From NCBI GenBank assembly GCA_038230975.1, contig JBBRMF010000065.1:1-21831 (forward strand): a stretch of 21,831 nt of DNA. The letters are read 5' to 3'. The position numbers were made by a program, and so were the translations under genes. This document shows, in pieces, positions 1 through 8,798 of this stretch. Each line of letters begins with the position of its first letter. The first letter of the stretch is position 1. The notes below the pieces were generated by a model. It had not been told where the DNA came from. It ran no database searches and was given only the letters and a program-made list of their open reading frames with translations. Origin of the DNA: JANXVV01 sp038230975 (lineage in GTDB: Bacteria; Planctomycetota; Phycisphaerae; Tepidisphaerales; Tepidisphaeraceae).

Positions 1-690
1 CTTATCGAAGAACGCCGTGCCGTAGATGCGCGTCAGTTGTTCTCGTTTACTGTCGCCCCGCCAATACGCGCCGGCAACGCTCTGCAACTTGAATGACTTG
101 ATCTTGCCCGTAGACGGAATGTGCGGGCCACGGCACAAGTCGGTAAAATCACCCTGCCGATAAATGCTGACCGCCGTCTCACCGGCAGCGCTCAACTCAT
201 CAATAATCTCATCCTTAAATCGCTGGCTCTGTTCGCTCAACAGTTTTTTAGCAGCAGGCGGTTCCACTTCCTCACGGCTGAAGCTCAGGTTCTCGGCGAT
301 GATCTTCTGCATTTCCGCTTCGACCTTCGGCAGATCTTCCGCGCGGAAGCTCACTCCCTGCGGAAACTCAAAGTCATAGAAAAATCCATTCTCAATCACC
401 GGCCCGATCGTGTATTGAAGCGTCGCCCCATACATCCGACGAAGGGCCTGCGCCAACACGTGGGCCGTGCTGTGTCGCATGACGTAGAGCCCGTCCGCAT
501 CTTTTTCCGTGACGATCGAAACCTGGTGTTCGCCCGTAAGCGGGTGCGAAAGATCGACGAGCTTGCCGTCGACCTTGCCGACGATCGCCGCCTTCGCCAA
601 TCCGCGGCCGATGGATTCGGCGAGTTGATAAACCGTGCTGCCATCTGGAAGTTCGCGTACGCTGTTGTCGGGAAGAGTGATCTTTGCCAT
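1..690 (-). CDS. thrS: Threonyl-tRNA synthetase, N-terminal part (cut by window edge)
   Basis: This is the first 230 codons of threonine-tRNA ligase, which charges tRNA-Thr in the cytoplasm; the catalytic and anticodon-binding domains lie beyond the left edge. Residues 1-62 form a TGS domain (starts MAKITLPDNSVRELPDG). From about residue 65 the editing domain follows, with its zinc/editing residues visible as H73 and H77 in MRHSTAHVLAQA and C186 and H190 in DLCRGPHI. These sit almost exactly where E. coli ThrRS has them, and the frame stays open to base 1. ATG at 690 is the only sensible start because the TGS domain begins at once. It has no Shine-Dalgarno: a degenerate ACTGACC repeat array ends three bases upstream. 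The gene lies 215 bp behind the six-gene operon on the same strand and probably has its own promoter, though none was recognised. Confidence 0.97.
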   Translation of the reverse strand, partial: MAKITLPDNSVRELPDGSTVYQLAESIGRGLAKAAIVGKVDGKLVDLSHPLTGEHQVSIVTEKDADGLYVMRHSTAHVLAQALRRMYGATLQYTIGPVIENGFFYDFEFPQGVSFRAEDLPKVEAEMQKIIAENLSFSREEVEPPAAKKLLSEQSQRFKDEIIDELSAAGETAVSIYRQGDFTDLCRGPHIPSTGKIKSFKLQSVAGAYWRGDSKREQLTRIYGTAFFDK

Positions 691-905
691 TGCGGTCAGT
701 CCATTGTCTGTGGTCAGTGGTCCATCTACTCAATGTAGTTTTAAGGAAGAGATGCAGGCTTGCAACCGTGCAGGTGCCAGCCCGTCAGGAATTGTTTTCG
801 CAAATGACGTTTGCAGACTCACCGAACACAACGTTTGAGCTGAGACTACGGAGTAGAATTTTTCCGCACAGGCACCTACAGCTCAGCTATCGAATGACAC
901 ATGTC
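691..905. other. Intergenic region between thrS and the toroid-repeat gene
   Basis: This 215-bp gap holds the 3' flank of the six-gene operon and the leader of thrS. The only clear structure is the ACTGACC-type array at 694-726. I saw no convincing hairpin-plus-T-run terminator and no clean -35/-10 pair for thrS. Short open frames here are weak and have no ribosome-binding sites. Confidence 0.6.
694..726. repeat. Degenerate ACTGACC heptamer array 5' of thrS
   Basis: On the minus strand the sequence reads as imperfect heptamer units (GGACCACTGACCACAGAC, then AATGGACTGACC) that end three bases before the thrS ATG. The same word family recurs at 18130-18151 and, inverted and more diverged, at 18192-18232. 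Arrays of this kind are known to me as dispersed intergenic sequences in planctomycete and other environmental genomes; their function is unknown. Confidence 0.65.
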
Positions 906-1952
906 TTACTTCTGATACAGCGGCAAATACCGATACGGCACGCACAGTGCCAGCACCGCCATTGAAGTGGAATAGGTGCTTCCCGCCGACTGTTCCGCCC
1001 CGGGGCCGTCCGGCCAGGAACCATCCGGACGCTGACGACTCAGCAGGGTCTCGCGAATCTTCGGGTAAATGCCATCCCAGTATTTTCCGCCGAGCTGGTT
1101 TGCCGCCTGCGAGCCGTAATAAACACTGTAGTAATAAAACTCATCCCCGGCATTGATCAGAGGATTTTTCAAAAGATACTCGCCCCCCGCCAAAGCTTCG
1201 GGCAAATGCGGTTGTTTCTCCGTGCGCTGTCCCAACATTTCAAGCGAGAGAATTCCGGTGCCCGTGCGTGCGCGATTCGGACCATCGCTACTCTGGTAAC
1301 CAAAGCCCCCTTCTTTCACGGCCAATCGGCGAATGTACGCCACCCCTTTATCCAGCGCTTCTTTGGGGACTGATGCGCCGCAGTTGGCCGCGCCGCGCAG
1401 AGCCATCAGTTGCCAACCGGTGACCGAGATATCCGCATCGGCGGCATTAATCTGGTATCGCCAACCTCCTTCGTGCTGGCCCTTTGGAATTTTTTGGGCA
1501 TCGAGAATCACCTTCGCCGCCTTGGCGATGGCCGCGCCCAGCTTTGCGGTTCGCGTGTCATCGACCATTCCAAACGCTTCACACAACATGACCGTGCTGA
1601 CCCCGTGGTCATACATCGTTCCATTGCTGGCCGACAGGAGGCCGTTGGGCATCTGATGAGATGTCACGAAATCAATCGAGAGATTGATCTTTTCACCGTA
1701 CGGACCTTGACCCGGACTATGGCCGCGAGCCAGAAAAGCCATGACCGCCAGCGATGTCACCGCCGAACTTGGGCCCATGCCCGTTTGCCAGGTGCCCTCT
1801 TTATCCTGTTTTTCGGCAAGATACTTCAGAGCCCGGTCGATGGCCGCCTCTGTCTTAGGTGAAACAGGTTCCTCCGCGGCCATCGCAGGACACGACGATT
1901 GAATCAGGAAACCCACCATCATCACAAAAATGATCTGTCTCTGAGCCTTCAT
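906..1952 (-). CDS. Secreted prenyltransferase/squalene-oxidase-repeat (toroid fold) protein
   Basis: This 348-aa protein is predicted to be exported. It has a signal peptide with a basic start (MKAQRQ), a hydrophobic core at residues 7-20 and a likely cleavage after CPAMA (about residue 25). The mature part contains repeated alpha-alpha units of the squalene-cyclase/prenyltransferase toroid fold, with QW-like signatures such as QDKEGTW (49-55), EGGWRY, EGGFGY and RPDGSWPDG near the C terminus. I see no DxDD or DCTA cyclase motif, so a binding or scaffold role is likelier than terpene cyclisation. The open frame extends upstream to 2087, but ATG 1952 is preferred: it follows GGAGGGGAA, is followed directly by the signal peptide, and overlaps the preceding stop in an ATGA. 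This is the last gene of the MoxR/VWA operon and is probably translationally coupled to it. The ligand is unknown. Confidence 0.9.
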   Translation of the reverse strand: MKAQRQIIFVMMVGFLIQSSCPAMAAEEPVSPKTEAAIDRALKYLAEKQDKEGTWQTGMGPSSAVTSLAVMAFLARGHSPGQGPYGEKINLSIDFVTSHQMPNGLLSASNGTMYDHGVSTVMLCEAFGMVDDTRTAKLGAAIAKAAKVILDAQKIPKGQHEGGWRYQINAADADISVTGWQLMALRGAANCGASVPKEALDKGVAYIRRLAVKEGGFGYQSSDGPNRARTGTGILSLEMLGQRTEKQPHLPEALAGGEYLLKNPLINAGDEFYYYSVYYGSQAANQLGGKYWDGIYPKIRETLLSRQRPDGSWPDGPGAEQSAGSTYSTSMAVLALCVPYRYLPLYQK

Positions 1953-4900
1953 TTCCCCTCCCCGTTCGCCTGGATCTTGGCGATCTTGACAAAGTATTTC
2001 TTGATCCGCTCCTGGTAACCCGGCGGGCCGTTTTGCTGGGCGGCGCTCACCAATTGCTGCTGAACGAGCGGCGGAAGTCGCACCCAATCGCTCGCGCTGA
2101 TCCCGATTTCCTTGACAGAAGCTGGCCGCTCATCGACCCGCGCCATGCCGGTCACATCCGCCCCGCGCGATTCCGTAGCCTGTGTGGGCTGCGAACCTTT
2201 TTCACCGGGCGTAGAGCCTGGCTTCGCTGAGGGTTCCGCAGACGGATTCGCCGGGTCCCCCTTTGCCTGCGATGGCCCCTTCGGTTCACCCGACTTCGGT
2301 CCATTGGAATCAGACGGTTGATGGGCAGCCGATGAAACCTCCGCAGCCGCCTGCTCCAGCGCTCTTGCCGCCTCTGCTGCCGCATTCGATTTGCCGCTCA
2401 TGGCTTCCTGCTCTGCCTGTCGAGCTTCCTGCGCTCGATCGGCAGCTTGCCGCATCTGATTCTCTGCCGACGGTTTATTGCCCTTCGATGCCGCGGCATC
2501 ACTTCCCTTTTCGGCAGAACCATTCTTCGCCGCCGCGTCCTGATCTGACATACCACGTGCCGCCTGCTCGGCCTGAGCCAGCGCGCTCTCGGCCGCCTGC
2601 TGCTCAGCGGCCGCCTGTTCCGGCTGATTGTCGTGCGCGGCCTTGGCGGCGGCCTGCTCATGACGGGCCGCTTCCTTCAAGTCTTTCTGCACTTCCGTAG
2701 CACGGCTTGCCATCGCCGGTTCCGACTGCTGTTGATCCTGTTGCGCCACCTGTGCAGCTTCGTTCGCCACTTGCTCCGCCTGGGCAGCCGCCTGTTGCTC
2801 GCCGCGCTCTAGCTGCTGTCGGTCGCCTTGCTGTTGTCGCGCCTTCGCCAATTCCTGCGCGGCTTTTGCAGTCTGATCTGCCAACTCCTGCTGCTTCTTC
2901 GCAAGAGCCTCAGCCGTCTTCGCATCGGCGGCCATTTCTTTTTGCTCTGCCTGTGCAGCGGCATCATCGGCATGCGCGGCTGCCTCCAACTTCGCCGCCG
3001 CATCCGCTAATTCCTGCTCGGCTTTGCCGGCGTCTCCATTCTGTGCATCTTGTTTTGCCTGATCAATTTCTTTCTTTACCGCATCCAGCGCATCCTTTTG
3101 AGCAGGATCGCGAGCCTTCATTTCACCCGTCTGTTGCTCCAGCTTTTGAGCCAACTGCTGCTCTTTTTGCTTGATCTGTTCCTTCGCTTGATTCTGATCC
3201 TTGGCCGTCTTCGACGCGTCAATTTCCTTCTTTAACTCCCCCGCTTCTTTGGCGGCGGCTTTGGCGCGATCGATATCCTGCTTGTCTTGTCGTTCGCGCT
3301 GACCCGGCGGCGCATCATTTGATTTTGCCGCGTTCGCCAATTGTTGCGCTGCCTGCTTCAACTCATTGGCCGCCTCTCGCTGCTGCTGATTTGCTTCGGC
3401 TTCCCGATTCGGCTGTTCCAGCGCCTGAACAATGTTGTCCAACTTTTGATCAGCCGGCGGGTGTGCCCCGGCATCCTTCAGTTCCGCTTGCTCTTTCTTC
3501 GCAAATTCCTTGATCTCCTGATTCAGCGCCTTTTGCTGAACCGCGAGCTTTTTGAGAGGTTCCTGCGCGGCCTTCACTGCCTGCTGTTTCTCCGCCAACC
3601 CATCCAGACGTTTTTGCTGCTCTTCCAACTGCTCGATCTTCTGAATCAACTGCTGATTCCGCTGTGCCGCAGCTTGGGCAGACGGTGTATTCAACTCCTT
3701 GTTCTGATTCAGTACCTCTTCCAATCGCTGCCGCAACGCCTCTTGTTGACGCAACGTCTGCCCGCGATCGATCTGCTGCTTCTCCGGCTTGGCCAATTCC
3801 TGCGCAATCGCTTTTTCGTGGTTCGCCATGTCCTGTAATGCCCGCGCGACTTCCTCCTGTTTGGCTTCAACCTTCACCTGTTCAAGCAGCTTCTGAAGGG
3901 CCTTCTCTGCGGCATCCACATGTTCTGCCGAGGCCGCAAGATCCTTTTGACGCTCCTCTATTTTGTCTGACTCCAGAACGGCTTTGGCAAGTTCCTCACC
4001 CGCGGCTTGGATCAACCCATCGGATATCTTCTTGGCCGCTTCCGCCGCATCTGCCAAAGGCCCTTCTTCGTTTTTCTGCGCCACGGCCTTCAAATCCGTA
4101 TCCGTTTTAACGACCGCGTCCTTCACCGCGTTTGCATCTTTCCTGGCTGCCGCCGACAGTATCTTCTTGTCCGCACTCTTCACCAACTGCTTCACGCGCG
4201 ATTTTTCCTCGGCCAGTTCAGCGATCGCCTTTTGAATCGCCGCCACAAGCTCTTTCGCTGCTTCGGCTTCCTTTCGAGCAGCCAATGTCTCTTTGAACGC
4301 GTGATCGATCTCAATCACTTGCTTGGCCGAAAATCCCACCTGTGGATCGGGATTGCGATTGTCCGTCACTTTCAATTGGTATTCGATGCGATTCGCATCG
4401 CGCAGCTTTTTCTTCGCCAGTTGGTCCGCAATCACCAGATTAAATCGACCCGATGTTTTTGTTTCACCGGTTGAAATCTCGACATTCATCGTCTCAGCGC
4501 CTTGTCCCTCAATCTGCACGATCGCTTCGAGTTTCGTCAGCCCAAAGTCATCCGACGCGGCAAATTGCACCGGGACCGTATCATCCAAAGGCGCGATGAT
4601 TTTTGCCGCCGGTGAAGTAATCGCTATAACTGGGGGTTGATCAGGCCGCGCCGTGATCGGCCGCAACAGATCGTCGCGGCCGGTCAGACCTTCAGAATTG
4701 ATCAAATCCAATCGATAGGATGTCGTCTTCGCAACGATCAGTTTGGCGTTGTAGTTGTTATTGCCGATGCTCGTCAGCGAAATGGATTGCTCATCGCTCG
4801 TCTTTTCACCCACGATGAGCCGACTTTTTTCACCGAGCGTTTGACTGGCATGGAGCGTAATTTGAGCCTCGGTTCCGGCCAGCGCGTCAATCGCGCCGTC

Positions 4901-5854
4901 TTTGCCGGCATCGATCTTAGAGGGCAATTTTGTATACGCCGGGTAGTTGTACCGAACATCTATCGCCAGCAACTCCGGGCGCGGCATGACCTTGGCGATG
5001 TACCAGGGTGAAACTCCGTCTTCCCCCGAAACGCGGTAGCTAAAACCGATGTTCGCGTGATCCATTGCCCACCGAAATGCCCGATCGCCTGTGCGGGTCA
5101 TTTCGATTTTTTGATTTTGCCCGCTCGTATTCCGCATCTGCAATTCCGCTGCAGGCGCAATAAGCTTGTAGCGGAATCGCGGAGCAAACACGGCGGTGAT
5201 TTCCAGCGGGTCACCGTCAGCCAGAGCGATATCGCCGGGGGTGACCGTGACCGCCGCCAACCCGGGCGGCAGTTGCACTTTCCAAGGTGTCAGCAAAATG
5301 TACAGCCCACGACGCAAAGGCGTCGGCATCGCAGGAATAAGCACCGCCCAACTAAACAGCACGATGTACAACGCCATCGCCCAGCGATTCAACGGTTTGA
5401 ACGAAACGAGCGATTCCGGGTTGATAGCTTTTGCCGCCGATTCAGCTTGGTGAATCACATGGGCCACCAGCTCCGGGGAACCTGCGAAACGCGTGTCTTG
5501 ATCAGCCGACAGTTCGACGGCACTACTGAGAAGTTCACGGGAATCACCGAGCTCCGACTCGATCTGTCGAGCGAGTCCGGAGAGCGTTCGGCGTCGAAAC
5601 ATCGGAGGCAAAAACACGACGACTGAAAAAAGAAGGGTGGCCCACGCCAACACGCCAAGCGATACCCGCGCGACGCGTGGTAAATCCACGACCGTTCCCG
5701 CGATGAGCGCTGCTGCCAGCCAGACCGTCAGGCAGACAACGAGTAGTTGCAACAGTCCGATTCCTGCCACCAATCGCCATCGACGCTTCGCCACCTGGCG
5801 CAGCGGCGCGGCGACTGCTTCAGACAATAAATGGGGTCGTGGAATGGCGCTCAT
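1949..5854 (-). CDS. Giant DUF4175-like membrane protein with very long Ala/Gln/Glu/Lys coiled coil
   Basis: This 1301-aa protein has hydrophobic segments at about 28-54, 64-84 and 158-175. A predicted beta-rich extracytoplasmic part spans roughly 195-515, with Ig-like strands around PPVIAITSP and VPVQFAASDDFGLTKLEA. From about residue 518 to 1170 it is an almost uninterrupted Ala/Gln/Glu/Lys-rich coiled coil, followed by a Pro/Ser/Gly-rich linker. A conserved-looking C-terminal module (about 1235-1301) contains DWVRLPPLVQQQL and PPGYQERIKKYF. The architecture resembles the DUF4175-type proteins that follow BatA/VWA genes in planctomycetes and some proteobacteria. The ATG at 5854 has AAGGAG upstream and lies 16 bp after the previous stop; its own stop overlaps the next ATG. 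A scaffold spanning the envelope is my inference. The low-complexity region makes homology searches unreliable without masking. Confidence 0.88.
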   Translation of the reverse strand: MSAIPRPHLLSEAVAAPLRQVAKRRWRLVAGIGLLQLLVVCLTVWLAAALIAGTVVDLPRVARVSLGVLAWATLLFSVVVFLPPMFRRRTLSGLARQIESELGDSRELLSSAVELSADQDTRFAGSPELVAHVIHQAESAAKAINPESLVSFKPLNRWAMALYIVLFSWAVLIPAMPTPLRRGLYILLTPWKVQLPPGLAAVTVTPGDIALADGDPLEITAVFAPRFRYKLIAPAAELQMRNTSGQNQKIEMTRTGDRAFRWAMDHANIGFSYRVSGEDGVSPWYIAKVMPRPELLAIDVRYNYPAYTKLPSKIDAGKDGAIDALAGTEAQITLHASQTLGEKSRLIVGEKTSDEQSISLTSIGNNNYNAKLIVAKTTSYRLDLINSEGLTGRDDLLRPITARPDQPPVIAITSPAAKIIAPLDDTVPVQFAASDDFGLTKLEAIVQIEGQGAETMNVEISTGETKTSGRFNLVIADQLAKKKLRDANRIEYQLKVTDNRNPDPQVGFSAKQVIEIDHAFKETLAARKEAEAAKELVAAIQKAIAELAEEKSRVKQLVKSADKKILSAAARKDANAVKDAVVKTDTDLKAVAQKNEEGPLADAAEAAKKISDGLIQAAGEELAKAVLESDKIEERQKDLAASAEHVDAAEKALQKLLEQVKVEAKQEEVARALQDMANHEKAIAQELAKPEKQQIDRGQTLRQQEALRQRLEEVLNQNKELNTPSAQAAAQRNQQLIQKIEQLEEQQKRLDGLAEKQQAVKAAQEPLKKLAVQQKALNQEIKEFAKKEQAELKDAGAHPPADQKLDNIVQALEQPNREAEANQQQREAANELKQAAQQLANAAKSNDAPPGQRERQDKQDIDRAKAAAKEAGELKKEIDASKTAKDQNQAKEQIKQKEQQLAQKLEQQTGEMKARDPAQKDALDAVKKEIDQAKQDAQNGDAGKAEQELADAAAKLEAAAHADDAAAQAEQKEMAADAKTAEALAKKQQELADQTAKAAQELAKARQQQGDRQQLERGEQQAAAQAEQVANEAAQVAQQDQQQSEPAMASRATEVQKDLKEAARHEQAAAKAAHDNQPEQAAAEQQAAESALAQAEQAARGMSDQDAAAKNGSAEKGSDAAASKGNKPSAENQMRQAADRAQEARQAEQEAMSGKSNAAAEAARALEQAAAEVSSAAHQPSDSNGPKSGEPKGPSQAKGDPANPSAEPSAKPGSTPGEKGSQPTQATESRGADVTGMARVDERPASVKEIGISASDWVRLPPLVQQQLVSAAQQNGPPGYQERIKKYFVKIAKIQANGEGK

Positions 5855-5870
5855 CTTCTACTCCTTTTTC

Positions 5871-8792
5871 TCAGACCAGGCCGATCGACTTGCGAATCAC
5901 CCACTCAAGGGAAATCAACAGACAAAAGATCCCGAGAAAAATCCAATGCGTCAACTTTGTGTAGCGATTCGTCGGATCGCCAAAGAATCCAAGCTGCTCG
6001 ATCCTCGTCTGCTCAATCATCGGGCGCGGGATATATTTCGCCAGCACGGAGGCATACTGCCCATCCAGCATGATCCCGCCACCGGCTTTGGCGATCTCGG
6101 CAAGTTTCGTTTTGTCCGTATTGATATCACGTTGTTCAACCGTGACTTCCGGCTGTACGCGAATCGAAAGCGCCTTCTGCTTTTCATCCGTCACATCGGC
6201 CAGAAGATTTCCGATGCCCGTACCGCCCAGCGACAACTCCATCTGCCCCGCCCGAACCCCTGCCAGCACGGCACGATATTGACCGGGACTCTCAGGCACT
6301 TCAACGAAGTGTGACTGCCCGATGATTTTTCGTTCCTTGTCAGCCGACGATGACTCTGAAGATCGCGCGATCACGTCAATCACTTGACCGTTCAACGGAG
6401 TCAGATCTTCCTTCAGAAATCGTGCGGTAACGATGACGCTTTCCCCTTCCACATAGTTCGGCTTATCCGTCCCAAATCGGGCACGCGCCCCACCCGCCGG
6501 TAGATCATTCCCAACAGCCCATCGCACGGTTTGGCCCCAGAATCGCTCTTGCAGATTTTCCCCGTTTACTTGTCGCCATCGCCAGGTCTGATCGCTTGCC
6601 AGATACATCACCCGACCACTCCCATGCGAGGACGTCGCCAGAAGCGCGCGGCGGCGATTCATCTCAGGGGTATTGGTTTCCCCCGTATTCTCGATCGACC
6701 AGAGCACCGTCGCGGCGGGCTTCACCTCGGTTTGCTCACTGTGCCAGTACCAAGACGGCGATGCCAACCACGCCGCCTTATTTTCATCACTGTCAAACTT
6801 CAATCGGCTGAGGATCGACGCGCTTCCCTCCGACGTCACACTCGGAATGAACCCCGTTTTGAGGTGCGAAGCCAACATATCCGCAGTCCATTCCCCGGAT
6901 AGGATCACGGGCAAAACCTCCGCCAGCGGAGAGTTCAAATAACCGCTCGGCATATTCCTCGGGCCGGCGATGACAATCAGCGCTTTGCCACCATCCTTCA
7001 CGGCAGACGCAAGATTTTTCTGTTGCTCCACCGGCAGATTCACCGATGCCACATCGCCTAGCACCACCACATCAAATGCGAGCCATTCTTCTTTGGTTTG
7101 AGGAAGCACCTGGGCTTCGGTTTTTGGGTTGACCGGTGACGCTTTCACCCCCGAAGCGACGGCTACATCATTGATCTGCGTCGGTTTGAAAAGCACGGTC
7201 TGAAGCTTCACGCGCGGATCTCGCGACAAATACGACACCAGATGTCGATATTCCCAGCGCGGTTGGTCTTCCACGAGCAACATCTTCAAACGATCCTGCT
7301 TCACGGCAACGCGAGTACTCTGGCCGTTGTTCTCTACGTTCTCCTCGCCGACGATCTTCGGAATGCGAATCGAATAATCATGCGTCCCTAATTCAGGATG
7401 CGCATCGGCAAACGCGATCGACTGCGCATCCTGCGATTTTCCGGGACGAAAAGTTTTTGTGTCGAGCTTCTCCGCTCCCCTCCAAAACTCCACTGTGACG
7501 TCTTTGCCGGCCAGTCCATTTGCCTTTATTCGGGCCGAAGCACGAACCGTGTCATCCTTATAAACCCAATCGGGAGCTTCCATCGATTCCACTGCGGCAT
7601 CAATCGAAAGCTGATTTGAACCGATTCCAAGCGCGTAAACATGAACTCCCTGGGCAGCAAGTCGTCGCGCGGCGGCGGCCGCGTCTCCCTCCACGTTCTG
7701 CTTGCCATCGGAGAGAATGAGTATGCTGCTCTGTTGCCCGGGGGTCGACTGCTCGGCCACCAACTGCAACGCCGTCGCAAGATTGGTTGCCCGGCCTTGG
7801 GTCGACATGGCGCGATTAATTGCGTCCGGCAACCCCGCACTATTCTCGACCGACGATGACTGCACCTTGTCCGTGAAACTCGCGATCTGCACATGATACG
7901 ACGGCAGCAATTCTTTCAAGCTCGCCGATGCGCGCGAGACCTTCTGCGTCAGATCAAGCTGAGCCAATTGCGAACGGCTCAGGTTCGCGACAGACGCGAT
8001 GGCCGCCTTTACCGGAGCTTCATCCCCGTGTGCCTTGAGGAACTCGGCATCGGCCCGATCAGCTATCGGAGTGAGAATCTTGATCGCCAGATCCATATCC
8101 GCCTCAAGCTGAATCCACGGAACGGTTTTAATCGCGTCGGCAAGCGATTTACTTTCGCCAGCCATCCGGATCGAATCGCCGATTAGCTTTGCCGTCTGTT
8201 GTAGATTCGTCACAAACAACGTTGCGCCGGGTTGCTGTTTGGCGTCTGAAGTCAGTTGTGAAACGGCTTCATTCAAGAGTTTCCGCCACGCCGTGATCGC
8301 ATTCGTGAATTGCTCGACAGGTGCAGTCTGATCCTGAAAAGTCTCGGCTGCGCGAAGCCGGGCCAGATCGTCGCGCAGGCAGATCAGTTGAGCAACGGTC
8401 TGATCCAATTTGGCCTGCCGACTGTTTTCCGGAAGATATTCCAGTGCTTCAGCCCACCGAAGTTTTTCGACCGGTGTGGACTGCGGATCGGTGGTTGCCA
8501 TCGATCCGGTCGCGTCGAGTAATAGCCATAGCGAGCCTGCCGAGGATTCACGGTGCATCCAGCGAATGGCCGGCTGCAGCAGCAGCACCAGCATGGATAA
8601 TAGTAAGAGCAGTCGGATTCCGGTGAGCAATCCCACCAGTCGCGGCGACGCGATCTTCTGTTGCGCCCGATAGAGCCACCCGACCAAAGTAAAAGCGATC
8701 GCGAAGGTGAGTCCCATGACCCACGGATTCACTGCGGCATGAAGATAAAACGTTCGCTCTGTCGCTGCGAGGATGTGAGGGATTGGGACCAA
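5871..8792 (-). CDS. Large VWA-domain membrane protein (glutamine-amidotransferase-like C-terminal half)
   Basis: This 973-aa protein has two N-terminal membrane helices (about 22-41 and 54-74) and one near the C terminus (about 942-962), so most of it is on the outer face or in the periplasm. A von Willebrand A domain begins with LLLDATGSM (D93, T95, S97; a DxTxS form of the MIDAS motif), is interrupted by a long helical insertion, and resumes with GRATNLATAL and ILSDGKQN (359-366). Beyond it are a CARDB-like stretch (ESMEAPDWVYKDD), a class-I glutamine-amidotransferase-like segment starting RLKMLLVEDQPRWEYR, and a beta-domain (PNYVEGESVIVTARF). The start used is TTG 8792, in the same frame as the upstream gene and only two codons after its TAG; no good Shine-Dalgarno is seen. 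ATG 8717 (MGLTF) would truncate the first helix. This is the fourth gene of the operon. Confidence 0.88.
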   Translation of the reverse strand: MVPIPHILAATERTFYLHAAVNPWVMGLTFAIAFTLVGWLYRAQQKIASPRLVGLLTGIRLLLLLSMLVLLLQPAIRWMHRESSAGSLWLLLDATGSMATTDPQSTPVEKLRWAEALEYLPENSRQAKLDQTVAQLICLRDDLARLRAAETFQDQTAPVEQFTNAITAWRKLLNEAVSQLTSDAKQQPGATLFVTNLQQTAKLIGDSIRMAGESKSLADAIKTVPWIQLEADMDLAIKILTPIADRADAEFLKAHGDEAPVKAAIASVANLSRSQLAQLDLTQKVSRASASLKELLPSYHVQIASFTDKVQSSSVENSAGLPDAINRAMSTQGRATNLATALQLVAEQSTPGQQSSILILSDGKQNVEGDAAAAARRLAAQGVHVYALGIGSNQLSIDAAVESMEAPDWVYKDDTVRASARIKANGLAGKDVTVEFWRGAEKLDTKTFRPGKSQDAQSIAFADAHPELGTHDYSIRIPKIVGEENVENNGQSTRVAVKQDRLKMLLVEDQPRWEYRHLVSYLSRDPRVKLQTVLFKPTQINDVAVASGVKASPVNPKTEAQVLPQTKEEWLAFDVVVLGDVASVNLPVEQQKNLASAVKDGGKALIVIAGPRNMPSGYLNSPLAEVLPVILSGEWTADMLASHLKTGFIPSVTSEGSASILSRLKFDSDENKAAWLASPSWYWHSEQTEVKPAATVLWSIENTGETNTPEMNRRRALLATSSHGSGRVMYLASDQTWRWRQVNGENLQERFWGQTVRWAVGNDLPAGGARARFGTDKPNYVEGESVIVTARFLKEDLTPLNGQVIDVIARSSESSSADKERKIIGQSHFVEVPESPGQYRAVLAGVRAGQMELSLGGTGIGNLLADVTDEKQKALSIRVQPEVTVEQRDINTDKTKLAEIAKAGGGIMLDGQYASVLAKYIPRPMIEQTRIEQLGFFGDPTNRYTKLTHWIFLGIFCLLISLEWVIRKSIGLV

Positions 8793-8798
8793 TGAGTG

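Noticed and set aside
121..738. 205-codon plus-strand open frame
   Set aside because: It is antisense to thrS, whose minus-strand frame has intact domain motifs and conserved zinc/editing residues; the plus-strand frame has no ribosome-binding site or family resemblance.
2263..4474. Several plus-strand frames of 145-165 codons
   Set aside because: They lie antisense to the Ala/Gln/Glu/Lys coiled coil; low-complexity codon use suppresses stops on the opposite strand. Their sequences are Leu/Arg/Pro-rich and not protein-like.
5057..5626. 189-codon plus-strand frame
   Set aside because: Antisense to the beta-rich part and membrane segments of the DUF4175-like protein, with no start signal.
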